Shown: piece by piece, positions 29,833 to 40,928 of the stretch
How the letters are laid out: every line of letters begins with the position of its first letter
Position numbering within the stretch: position 1 is the first letter of the stretch
From: Fulvia fulva
Taxonomy: Eukaryota > Ascomycota > Dothideomycetes > Mycosphaerellales > Mycosphaerellaceae
Reading direction: 5' to 3'
DNA length: 64,000 bases
Assembly: GCF_020509005.1 (NCBI RefSeq)
Contig: NC_063015.1
Coordinates: 2,294,001 to 2,358,000, forward strand
Made by a program: the position numbers and the translations under genes
The notes under the pieces: model-generated
Databases searched by the model: none
Told to the model about the DNA's origin: nothing
The model's input: only the letters and a program-made list of their open reading frames with translations

Positions 29833-31874
29833 TCATTTGGCCAGGAAGCTCTGGAATGCCTTGTTGTCAATGGCCACGTTGCCCACAGCTCGCAGTTTCC
29901 GGCGACCTTCCTTCTGCTTCTCCAGCAGTTTCCTGCGTCGACTCGCATCAGCAGCATGTAGCTTCTGCAGCACATCTTTACGAAAAGGCTTAATCGTTTC
30001 ACGTCCTACCACCTTTTTGCCGGCGACTGCTTGAATCACAACCTCGAACATCTGGTCAAGAGTCGTCAGCAACTGATTTGGCGCGATTGTTCCGGAGCAG
30101 CACATACCTGTCGATCAACATGTTCCTTGAACTTCGCAACCCACTGTTTGCCGATGCGCTCAGCTTCAGAGTAATGCACTACTCTTGCTACAGCATCGAC
30201 TGGAACCTTGTTGACGTGCAGCTGAAGCTTGAGGATGTTAGCGGCACGATATCCAGCGTCCTCATAGTCAAGCGAAGCATAGCCCTTCGTACCACCTTTG
30301 AGCTTGCCGAAGAAGTCATCGACCAGACGCTCTAGTGGAAGCAAGTACTTCAAGATGACCTGAGTAGAGGTGAAGAAGCTGATGCTCTCTTGTATGCCAC
30401 GGTTTCCTTCGCACAGCTCGATGACTTTGCCGAGATACTCTTCTGGGGTGGTCACGGTCGCTGTTACGTATGGCTCCTCAAGTGATGCAACATGCTGGTG
30501 AATCTCTTGCCCTTCTGGAAACTTGTTAGGATTGCTGATGATCTCTTCCGTACCATCCTTCTTGACGACCTTGAAGGGCACACTAGGCGGTGTGATGATG
30601 ATGCTCGCACCGTGCTCTTGCCTCAGACGATCCTCGAACACTGAACAGTGGAGAGTGCCGAGGAAGCCCAGGCGCCACCCTGCGCCCAAGGCCTCGCTGC
30701 TCTCCTTCGTGACTACGACAGATCGGTCGTTAAGCGTAACCTGGTTGATGCTGTCCTCGAGTTTGGCATAGTCGCCTTGGTCGGTGGGAAATGCAGCCAC
30801 GAAAACCATGCTCTGCGGCTCGACGAAGCCAGGCAACATCTCGACCTTGTTGCGACTGCCAACAGTGGTGTATGTGTCTCCGACTTTTGCCTCTTTACTG
30901 CGCTTCATACCAGGATTGAAGAAGATGTAGCCAAGCTGTCCAGCTCGCAGACACGACTGCGGTGTTTCGAGCGGGTACATGATTCCCACTTCGCCCACGA
31001 TATACTCCAGGTTCGTCGCGAAGGACACAAGACGGTCTCCAGGCTTGACTCTTCCCTCGAAGATGCGCACCAGCAGCACCACGCCCTTGTAGTTATCATA
31101 CCACGAGTCTACCAGAAGCAGCTTCAGCGGCCCATTCTCATCGCCCGTTGGTGCAGGGATCTGGTCGACGATGGTCGGCAACAGCTTCGATACGTTCAGA
31201 CCGGTCTTCGCCGATACCATCAACGCATTGCTTGAATCGATCTCAAAGGTATCGTGCAGCTGCTCGAGAACGCTCTTGGTGTCCGCATGCGGTAGATCGA
31301 CCTTGTTAAGCACGGGCACTAGTGTCAAGTCTTGCGCAAAGGCGAGATAGAAGTTAGACACAGTCTGCGCCTGTACACCTTGCGATGCATCGACCAAGAT
31401 GAGCGCTCCGGTGCAGCTGGCATAACTTCTGCTCACTTCTGCACGGAAGTCGACGTGTCCAGGGGTGTCAACCAAGTGCAGGAGATAGTCCTCACCGTTG
31501 TGGTCGTAGATCATAGAGCACGTCTGTGCCTTGACTGTGATGCCGCGCTCTCTTTCCACATCCAGCTTGTCCAGAATCTGCTTGTTGCCGCCGGGCTGGA
31601 TCGTCCCTGTCAACTCCAGCAGCCGGTCACTAAGCGTGCTCTTGCCATGATCAACATGAGCAACGATGCAGAAGTTGCGGAAGCGCTCGATCGGGATCTT
31701 CGAGATGCGTTCCTCCAATGCAGTGACCTGGGTTTTTGCTATGGCAAATCGTCGAGCTGTCGAGCTCAGGGATTGGGTATCGAAGGCATGTCGAGCGAAT
31801 GGGGTAGCATAGGAAGGAGTGATGGACTTCGAGAGTCCAAAGATACTCTTAGTCGCCAGGAAACATCGTCGCAT
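29833..31874 (-). CDS. GUF1: Mitochondrial translation factor GUF1 (EF4/LepA)
   Basis: Two exons on the minus strand (31874-30108, 30051-29833), 661 residues. The N-terminus [20 protein letters not shown] is a basic mitochondrial presequence. GTPase boxes: AHVDHGKST (G1), RGIT (G2), DTPGHVDF (G3), NKVD (G4) and SAKTG (G5). LepA-specific regions follow: [40 protein letters not shown] and the C-terminal domain [20 protein letters not shown] with [20 protein letters not shown], which is the basic LepA signature. It back-translocates ribosomes and helps mitochondrial translation under stress. Shares a 178-bp upstream region with MAD2. Confidence 0.97.
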
Positions 31875-32052
31875 GAGTGATCGCTACTTTCATAGTCGTG
31901 TGATGGATCGATCAAGCTCTTGGGGAGGGACATGTCGAAAAAGTCGCTGACTAAGATTTGGATTTGGTTGCCGTGGAGATGAGCTGTACACATTGAAATC
32001 GTCCAACTTCACGACAGCGACACCACCAGGGACATTACCACATCGCGCCAAA
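31875..32052. promoter_or_regulatory. Short bidirectional promoter region between GUF1 and MAD2
   Basis: Only 178 bases separate the two divergent start codons, so the promoters overlap. No known motif was identified. Confidence 0.5.
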
Positions 32053-32833
32053 ATGCCTTCAGCACGAGAACCATCGGAGAAGAAGACCTCGTCCAAGACA
32101 AAATCAGCATCCTCATCCGACAAAGCCCAAACCCACAAACTCCAACTCAAAGGCAGCTCCAAACTCGTCACCGAGTTCTTCGAGTTCGCCTGCAACACCA
32201 TCCTCTTCCAACGCGGTGTCTACCCACCAGAAGACTTCGCGCCCGTCAAGAAATATGGCCTCAATATGATGGTCTCAATCGACGACCAAGTCAAAGTCTA
32301 CGTCAAGAAGATCATGTCCCAACTCAGTAAATGGATGCAGAAGTCGAAGATCTCTAAACTCGTGATTGTTGTCACCAGCAAGGAGACAGGCGAGCACGTT
32401 GAGAGGTGGCAGTTTGATGTCAACATCTTCCAGGACGAGAGCAAGAAGAAGCGCGCTACTGCGAGTGGCGACAAGGAGAATTCTGTGCCCGTGGCAGAGG
32501 AGGGCCAGCCAGTGGAGAAGGAGAAATCAGAGGGCGAGGTGCAGGCAGAAATCCAGGCGTTGTTCAGGCAGATTACGGCGAGTGTGTCGTTTCTGCCCAT
32601 GCTGGATGGCAATTGCACGTTCAATGTGTTGGTCTATGCGGATGCGGACAGTGAGGTGCCGCTGGAGTGGGGAGACAGCGATGCGAAGGAGGTCAAGAAC
32701 GCAGAGAAGGTGATGCTCCGGAGTTTCTCGACGAACTCGCATCGCATAGACACGATGGTGTCATACCGGTGAGGATGAGAGCACTCGTATGTCATTGACT
32801 CGGTACTGACTATAACACAGGTTGGCGGATTGA
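32053..32833 (+). CDS. MAD2: Spindle assembly checkpoint protein MAD2 (HORMA domain)
   Basis: Two exons: 32053-32768 and a 13-base last exon 32821-32833, 242 residues. The HORMA core is clear: LKGSSKLVTEFFEFACNTIL, FQRGVYPPEDFAPVKKYGLN, KVYVKKIMSQLSKWMQKSKI, ERWQFDVNIF, IQALFRQITASVSFLPML, and the safety-belt end SHRIDTMVSYRLAD. It binds Cdc20 at unattached kinetochores to block the anaphase-promoting complex. Compared with yeast and human Mad2 (about 200 residues) it has a 30-residue Ser/Lys-rich N-terminal extension and an acidic, Lys-rich insert (KKKRATASGDKENSVPVAEE) between strands. The tiny last exon adds only R-L-A-D and restores a family-like C-terminus. Confidence 0.96.
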
Positions 32834-34564
32834 TCTCCGAATCGGAGGGATGATCTCGTATGTTCTTTCGGGGTTTGTACAAGGTGGCGTAGGGGTTCAT
32901 GAGGTGTCTAGGGCTGTTGGAGAATACTGGGCCCGCGGCGTTGCTGTGAGAAAGGAGCTGCGTCAAGCTGCATTATACGATTATCTTCTTTCTTGGAAGT
33001 TTTCTCACGATGAGACATGTTTCCTACATCCACAGCGGTCCAGATCGATTCTCAAAATAGAAGCTGATGGTGAAATCCGATTCTTGGTACCGTGACGAGT
33101 CAAGCGGCGATGGACACGACATTGCGTCACGCCTCCCTGTTCTGCCATATTGTGGCTACGATGCTTGTTGTCTGGGGCGCTCGTGTACGCTTGTGCGCAT
33201 CGACGGGTGCCGTGGGTGCTGTAGATCGGATTGGTCTGGTTCCGGTCTCAGATGTGTGGCACGATGGCATGCGACGCAAAACATATCCATGGTACTGCTG
33301 CGGCAAGGGTCGGCAGGCCTTTTCGACAACACCTCTTCAGTCTTCACGACTCCCCTCGCTTTCAAGCCGGCTAGTCTCGGCCCGATGAGGAGAAAGATGA
33401 AGAACCGCCGGCTTGCGTAGATTGCTGTTGCTGTTGAGACAGCTTCGCCTACGCGCTGCAACTACCCGCGCCTGGATAGAGATGGCACCGCAAACATTGG
33501 GCCCAGCACAATCTCCATGGAAGAGCACCTCGACGCAGCCATCCGTCATGTGACTACGTTGCAGCTTCTCGCTCTCTTCGCCGTGTGCTGGCAGATTCGG
33601 CGTCGCGAGAATCCCATTTCACCTAGTTCTAGGAGGCGATCAAAGTTTGGCCCGTGGCTTCATTGAGCCGCGTCAAGTCGCACCGTTACATGCCGACGGA
33701 ACAAGGAATAGCAATGCCTCTACCTCATGGCAGACATAGCACCGCATACAGAAGGCGTGATCCGACCTGCAGTGGACTGGCATGGGAAGGTGTGCTGAAG
33801 TGCTATGACAGAGTTGCCGCTATGCATGTACAGCAAGCGCCGCTCTCACAGTGCTCGGAAACGTGCACAATCCACAGCGCGCTGCAGATCTTCAACACCT
33901 GGACCGCTCTCTCTGCTACCTGGGCCCTGGCAGGTGCCACGTTGTGTCCCAGGAACTACTTCCTAATCGAAACTTCGCCGGCGTCGACCAAAGATGTGGC
34001 GTTCTAGTAGATGCTGGCAAGCTGGTCTCTACCGCACGAGCTTGGAACCGTTGACATGGGTACAGGGTGTTTTCGAGTCTCGTGCATAGCGCTCTTCTCG
34101 ATAGTTTGGCTCAACTCAATATCTGCCCGGTCGGCAGCGCAGACAATGCCAACGACAAATCAGGGGCACACACGCAAGGTGTAGCGAATTAGACAACGCC
34201 AGCGATCAACGCCACCACCGACACCATCCACGAATGCACGAGAGACCCTGTAGGTTCCCTTCAACGTGAGTGTAACGGACAGTCGATCCACGGCCGCGGT
34301 CTTTTACACCACTTCGTACCTCCCTTCCGTCACGACTGTTCCCCAGCCGTTGCTCGCTGTGCTGCCACTATCCCCAACGTCAGGCCTTTGTGTCTTCGTT
34401 CAGAGTTGTAGTAGGGGTCCCCTCACTACTACCGACCCGCATTCATTATTCTCTGGTCGGGGCATTGCAGCATCTTGACTACCCGAACACTCACTAGGGA
34501 CGACGGAACCTAAGCACTTGATAAGCAACGCTATACATACACCGATCCTTCGGGAAACAACATC
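32834..34564. other. Large intergenic region upstream of GT2
   Basis: About 1.73 kb, the longest region without a supported gene. Open frames of up to 117 codons on both strands have no motifs. The last 300 bases before the glycosyltransferase are pyrimidine-rich (for example 34300-34400), as in fungal promoters of highly expressed genes, so a long regulatory region and 5' leader are likely. Confidence 0.4.
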
Positions 34565-37283
34565 ATGGGTCTCCTATCCTACGTGAAGCCCGCCAAGAAG
34601 GACAAGAAGGAGGAGCCAAAGGAGAATGCTGTCACCGAGATGGCAGAGAAGCAGTCGGCCACCGCTCCAACAGCCGCACCGGCCTCCGGCACAGCTACAC
34701 CAGCATGGTCAAGGCCAGCATCTCTCTACCCATCCGGCGTTGAGTACCGCAACTCGCAAGCAGACGATCTCAGTGAAATCAAGTGCGATGTCATGGTCAA
34801 CTGGCTTTACCAACAGCAGATGGAACGTCTCTGGACTGCTGGTGGCATCGACGAGGGTGTTGTTCTCAAAAAGACCCGTGGACAGTACACATGCTGTCCA
34901 GGTGACATCGTGGATGAGCCATATGGTTTCTTCAAGGCCGTTGAGACTCTTAACGTCAGGGTAAGTTCATGCCTGACAAGTCAAAATTGATCATCATTGA
35001 CGATTCCTCCAGGTTGCCATGACCGTCAACACCAGAGTCATCAAGCTCTTCCTCCACAAGAACAGTCGACCATATGTTCCACTGAAGAACGGCCTGCGTC
35101 TGCAGGTTCTGCCAGACATCTCGTACCTGCCCCGATGTCAGAAGCATCAGTTCGCCGCCTTCATCGCCGACCGCGGCCTCCTCGTTGTCTGGGATGATGA
35201 GCCACGACACCTTCTCGACCGTGCGCACAAGATCGAGAAGTCGCTCATGGAGATGATCTGGGATGAGACTTCAGAAGATGAGGACATGAAAAAGGAGGGG
35301 AGTGTGAACGTCGCCGAAGTCCTGGACGAGGACGGAGAGGTTGTCGAACGCGGTCAAGTCGAGAAACCTCGCCGTATCGTCCTCTACCAGCCGTTCATCA
35401 CTGGCGTGACCTTGCTGCTCACCTTCTTGGCTTTGGGACTCGGCTTCAAGGCGGTCGCTACCGAAACCTATGTCGACAGCAACTACATCCGAGTGGCATT
35501 CATCGCTGTCCTGCCGCTTCAGATCTGGATCGCACTCTTCTTCTTCCAGTCCCTCGTCGGCAATGTGGCACAAATCATCGGTCCAATCGCGCAAATGAAC
35601 ACCAACACGAAATTCTACTCGGGTGTCAAGCCAAAGCGTCTTCGAAGAGATAACAGTCCCCTGCCACATGTCACAATCCAAATGCCCGTCTACAAAGAAG
35701 GTCTCGTACCTGTCATCGAGCCTACTGTTCGCTCCATTAAGGCCGCCATCTCGACCTACGAAATGCAAGGCGGCACTGCCAACATCTTCGTCAACGATGA
35801 TGGTATGCAGCTCATCTCCGAGGACGATGCCCGCGCCCGCCAGGATTTCTACGATGAGCACAACATTGGTTGGGTCGCCCGCCCAAAGCACAACCCAAAG
35901 CCAGCCGAGGACGAAGAGACGTTCCTTCGACGCGGGAAGTTCAAGAAAGCCTCCAACATGAACTACGCTCTCTGGGCCAGCAACAGGGTTGAAGAGAAGC
36001 TCGAGGTCATTACTCGCACACCTGGCTGGACCCAAGAAGACGAGGCAGGTGCTTACAGAGACGCCCTCGCTGAGGTCGTTGATGAAGACAAAGGCCGCAC
36101 TTGGGCTGATGGCAACATCCGTATGGGCGATTACATCCTCATCATCGACTCTGATACCCGTGTGCCTACCGACTGTTTCCTCGACGCCGTCTCCGAAATG
36201 GAGCAATCTCCACAGGTCGCCATCATCCAATACTCGTCTGGTGTCATGAACGTCACTGACTCCTACTTTGAGCGCGGAATCACCTTCTTCACCAACCTCA
36301 TCTACATTGCCATTCGATTCGCTGTTGCCAACGGTGACGTTGCGCCCTTTGTCGGCCACAACGCTGTTCTCCGCTGGGCTGCCGTCCAAGCTATTGGCTA
36401 CGATTGTGAACTTGATTCTCGCGAGAAGTTCTGGTCCGAGAACACTGTATCCGAGGACTTCGATATGGCTCTGCGACTTCAAACTGCCGGCTACGTTGTA
36501 CGACTTGGCGCATACCAAGGCGATGGTTTCAAGGAGGGTGTCTCGCTTACCGTCTACGACGAACTTGCCAGATGGGAGAAGTACGCTTACGGTTGCTCCG
36601 AGCTCATGTTCCAGCCCTTTCGCTACTGGCCAACCCGTGGCCCCTTCACCAAGCTCTTCCTGAAATTCATCGGATCCAAGATGCCACTGCCATCAAAGTT
36701 CACCATTATGGCTTACATCGGAACATACTTCGCTCTCGCTTCCGCCTGGCTCTTGACACTCGCCAACTACTTCCTGATCGGCTGGTTCAACGGAGCTCTC
36801 GACCACTACTACATCGACTCTTTCAAGATTTACTTTGCCATCATCATTGTCTTCTCCGGTCTTGGAAACGTTGCCCTCGCTGTTCTCCGCTACCGTCTCG
36901 GCGAATGCGGCTTCCTTAGAGCACTCCTTGAGAACTTCTCCTGGATCCCGCTCTTGTCGATCTTCTTGGGTGGTGTATCGCTCCACGTCTCGCAAGCCAT
37001 CCTCTCCCACTTGTTCAGCATCGACATGACATGGGGTGCAACGAGCAAGGAAGCCACAGATACAACCTTCTTCCAGGAAGTGCCACGCTTGATCAAGAAT
37101 TTCAAGGGTACTTTTATTTTCTGCTTTGGATGCTCGGCAATGATGGCCGTACTTGCGACTGTCGCTCCCTACTTCTGGAGGATCGACACTTTCATTGCCA
37201 TTTACCCACTTGCCACGATCGTTGTTGGTCATTTCTTCTTGCCTGTGGTGCTCAACCCAGGTTTGATGAGGTTTACGTACTAA
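34565..37283 (+). CDS. Type 2 membrane glycosyltransferase (GT2, hyphal-growth type)
   Basis: Two exons (34565-34960, 35013-37283), 888 residues. Family 2 processive glycosyltransferase: VTIQMPVYKEGLVP, the IFVNDDGMQ and ILIIDSDTRVP (DxD) metal sites, SEDFDMALRLQ (ED acid/base) and the acceptor motif LARWEKYAYG in place of QxxRW. Membrane helices flank the catalytic loop: two before it (FITGVTLLLTFLALGLGF and VAFIAVLPLQIWIALFFFQS) and about five to six near the C-terminus. It resembles the GT2 enzyme of Zymoseptoria tritici and Fusarium graminearum, required for hyphal growth on solid surfaces and virulence; the polysaccharide made is not established. N-terminal residues 1-60 are disordered. 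Convergent with nothing close downstream. Confidence 0.94.
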
Positions 37284-38316
37284 ACATTGTTTGTACATTC
37301 CACGCTCACTTTTGCGATTGGCGATTGGCGAGCAAATATAGTCGGATTATGGGAATATGCATAACAGAGGCGTGCTGCTTTGATCATGGGAGGACGAACT
37401 AGGAGTGATACCACAGTCGCTGTACAGACATGACAGTCTCTTTCTCTCTGCACCAACCATTTCAGCTCCCATTCTATGCGCCATCATCTTGCTGAATACA
37501 AGTGTCTACCTTCAGGTTCCCGATCGTCTCTCAGCACTGCCGCGAAACTTCGACCCAACGGAACTGCCAACAAGCCAGCCTCCTTCCCACGTGCTCAGCT
37601 CCATCAGCTGGCGATGTCCTATCCTTCGCTACGTGCAAATACTGCAAAGACACGATACACATCTTGCATGTTGAACACGCAACCATTCTCCTAGCACCCT
37701 CACCAGCATACCACCGCTCCAATTGCATCAGCAAAACCCCCGCGGACCACAGTCCCTTCTCTACCAAACTTTCGATAGCCTCCCAGCATATATCAGCAAG
37801 GCGATACGCATGGAAGACTGTGCAGAACACACCGTCTCCTGCAGCATCCACTGTCCTGCGTTGGTAGAGTAGCGTTGTCACACCCACGGTTCCACCTGCA
37901 GAACTGCCAAGGCAGCGGGATGTAGCGCGAACACTACTGAGATTCCCAACATGGAAGCTCAGAACAAAAGTAGGCGCTCTAGTCTCGATGTGGACGCAGA
38001 CTGCTGGGAAGTGAGAGTTTGCACGAAAAGATGCCACTTACCCAGTGGCGTTGGTGTCGAAATAATCCTTGTTCGTACCCGCCCGCTTCGGCAGGCTGCA
38101 GCTTCCATCCTTGCGTGCCACGGACCCGCGGTGCCTGCCCTCGGAGACCTCGGCACAATCGTTTTGTGGCGGCCTCGGGATGTGCCTGATCCTCATGCAT
38201 TGCATCGCAGCACACTAGTAGAAACAGGAGCTATCGCTTGGGACGAGTGCCAGTTGGGAAGTTGTGCGATCGACTGTTTCCGCGACGTGGCGTACGAAAA
38301 GCAAAGGTAGGTGCGG
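37284..38316. other. Intergenic region with a weak minus-strand candidate
   Basis: About 1.03 kb. A minus-strand frame (38037-37531) contains a protein-like segment (FCTVFHAYRLADICWEAIES, CSTCKMCIVSLQYLHVA), but it lacks an ATG start in a sensible place and no homologous family is recognised. I leave it uncalled. Confidence 0.3.
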
Positions 38317-39210
38317 ATGGAGGAACTACAGGCGCGGCATCGGAAAGAGCAGCGGGATCTGCAGAGTCGGATCACGCAGAAGAAGAAGCAGGCGAGTAAG
38401 AAGACGAGGAAGGGCGTCAACGATGAGTGTGATAGGTTGGACGCCGAGTTGAGGGAGAAGCAGGCGCAGGAGGTTGCTGCGCTTGAGGGCGGGGAGGTCG
38501 ATGGGGAGGCGTTGCCGATTGAGCAGATGGACGACCGGACGCTGAAGGTGGACGAGGAGGTGGAGGAGAATGGCACAGAGGATGTGCCGGCAGCGACAGA
38601 GGAAGCAGAACAGAACGGTAGCACACAACCCGGCAAGAAACGCAATCGCCAGAAAGACCGCCTTGCGCGACGGGCAGCAGAGCAAGAGGAAGCCGCTCGC
38701 CAAGCTGACGAGGAAGCCCAGAATATGCCAGATCTTAAGGAGCAAGAGCGAAGCCGCATGCTCGAAGCCATGAAGTCTCACAAGCTGCATGAGAAAGAGA
38801 TACGCGCAGATGGCCACTGCCTCTATTCAGCCGTAGCAGATCAGCTCGAACAACTCGATATCCCGTTGGGCGCCGCACCAGACGATTGGCCAGCCCTCGC
38901 ATACAAGACTGTGCGAGCAAAGGCAGCGGATTACATCAGTCAGCATCAGGATGACTTTGTCCCATTCCTGGAAGAGCCGCTGCCGGAGTATCTGCACAAG
39001 GTGCGAGATACTGGCGAGTGGGGAGGGCAGCTCGAGCTTATGGCACTGGCGAAGACGTATGGCATCGATATCAATGTCTTGCAGGACTTTGGACGCGTCG
39101 AGAAGATACAGAGTGGCAGCGAGACGACAGGCAAGGCCATGTGGTTGGGCTACTACAAGCACGGCTTTGGCTTGGGAGAACATTACAACAGCTTGAGGAA
39201 AGTGCCTTGA
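38317..39210 (+). CDS. OTU-domain deubiquitinase (Otu2/OTUD6-like)
   Basis: Single exon, 297 residues from ATG 38317 (MEELQARHRKEQRDLQSRIT), the conserved N-terminal coiled coil of Otu2/OTUD6 proteins. A Glu/Lys-rich linker follows. The C-terminal OTU domain shows the catalytic Asp-Cys motif EIRADGHCLYSAVADQL, WGGQLELMALAKTYGIDINV and the catalytic His in FGLGEHYNSL. Removes ubiquitin from ribosomal proteins during translation reinitiation in yeast and human relatives; the same role is inferred here. Cytosolic. The ORF also opens two codons earlier at a GTG, which is not used. Confidence 0.93.
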   Translation: MEELQARHRKEQRDLQSRITQKKKQASKKTRKGVNDECDRLDAELREKQAQEVAALEGGEVDGEALPIEQMDDRTLKVDEEVEENGTEDVPAATEEAEQNGSTQPGKKRNRQKDRLARRAAEQEEAARQADEEAQNMPDLKEQERSRMLEAMKSHKLHEKEIRADGHCLYSAVADQLEQLDIPLGAAPDDWPALAYKTVRAKAADYISQHQDDFVPFLEEPLPEYLHKVRDTGEWGGQLELMALAKTYGIDINVLQDFGRVEKIQSGSETTGKAMWLGYYKHGFGLGEHYNSLRKVP

Positions 39211-40928
39211 ACATGCTATCCGTAGATCCGATCGGGAAGTCCACAACTCAACGGACAGCTCCAGCCTCGATGAAGAGGAGACTGTCGAGCAAGGTCGCAT
39301 TCAGCTGGCTTCCCCACGTGTTGCAAGCTACTACACTACCAGCTTCGAGAGTACCGGCCAGGAAACTGCACTGATCAGGCGACGGACCCACCAGAAGACA
39401 TCGCGAACAGCTCCACGCCAGATGAAAGACATCATACTTGCGCTGCAACTTCAGGCTGCCAACACTACAGTAGCTCATACTGGCGTCGGAGACTTCCCAC
39501 GTGGCCGCTACCATAGCTTCGGAGTGCGCCATATCACGACCGAAGGTTTAGACGACTTTACCCATAACTTATCCACCGACGGTGTATCACTATTACATCT
39601 TAGGCTGCACAAGCGGACTCAACAATCAGTGCCCTCTCACAAGCCAGACGATCCTTGTTCGAGACCATGCTTATCACACGCTCCACAGACTCCTTAATAA
39701 CTTCCTCCGAAAAAGCAAGCGGCAGTACTCGCAGCAACTGCATTGTACCTGGGCACAGAAGTAGGACCTACCTGACGAGTAAGACCTGTGTCGGCTTCGT
39801 AAGGTGGTATAGCTAGTGACCCACGTGGTACTGGTGCAACTTGAGCTAAGATTCCGTAGATCCAAAGACTGTTAGCACGTGTCAATGCAGAACGATACTT
39901 GAGTACAGAGCACTTCAAGCTCAAATCACATACACTGCGACAGAACAATCGACATTGCTTCGTCGCTTAGATTTCTGTCGTTTCATCAGCCGGAACGTCG
40001 ATTGAGACACAGACCTCACAGGACCGCCAAGTTCTACGTATGAAGACCTTAGAGGCTTTGCCGCTGTGAGATGATGATCGAACCAATCTGATCCGCCAGA
40101 GATAGCAGCACTTTCGTGAAAATGCACCTTGAAACCAGGTCGCTGGCCATGTATGTTGACCTCCGTTCGTTCAATCTCTGTGTCACACTCGGGTAGAAAG
40201 TCAAGGCGTACAGCCAGCAAAACAACCGACATTGGCCCAATGGTCTGAAGAACACAACCCTGTCTCGAAGCACTCATTCCGTGCTTTCGCTTAGGTGTTC
40301 GAACTCCAGGCGTTCGTGCAGGTACAGACCGCGCAACCGTTGAGCCAATGCTGATTGTCGAGGGCAGGAAGATGTTCGTGTTATGTATACCCTGCGATTC
40401 ACATTGGAAGCCGGGATGGCTGACGAAGGCCGACGTTGAAGAGCCAGGATAGTCTGTGCCCTTGAAACCAGTCCGAGCACCATGGTCACGACTTCATCTG
40501 TGGTCATTCTTGGACAATGCCGACACTGGGATGTTAAAGAGCAGAAGTTGGTGAAATCATCGTTGATCCAGCAGCTTGATGGGCGAAAGGGATGGTATAT
40601 AGTATGACCAAGATCATGATTCATTCAGGCAGTAAATGCCGCACAAGTCTATCCTTTCATCTCTTCCATGCCAAGCACGCACAGTTCTCACAGTGATTGC
40701 GATCCTCCAAGCAGTTATCATGAACGACAGCTCAGCTACCCTACGCCAGACACCTCGCTCGTCAAACAACACACAATACTTTTGCGAGGGCGTCTATCAT
40801 GTCCCTTGCCCAACGCCATCGCTAACATCAAGTACTAAATCATTTGCGCCTATCCATCCAGGCCTACAAAACGTCCCTCATCAAGTCGCACCGTTCCAGT
40901 AACGATAGCCAGAGGGCAGAACATCACG
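39211..40928. other. Intergenic region with two overlapping minus-strand frames of unknown status
   Basis: About 1.7 kb. Two minus-strand frames abut with an ATGA stop-start overlap: 40624-40274 (116 residues, starts MNHDLGHTIYHPFRPSSCWI) and 40277-39921 (118 residues). Neither has a recognised motif or homologue in memory. They could be a frameshifted gene or noise, so no gene is called. Confidence 0.3.

Noticed and set aside
35271..36518. 415-codon antisense frame across the GT2 gene
   Set aside because: It mirrors the strongly biased codons of the sense gene and has no motif; the sense strand holds a clear family protein.
37531..38037. 168-codon minus-strand frame with a CSTCKMC segment
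   Set aside because: Only a GTG at its start and no recognised family; kept as a note in the intergenic entry.
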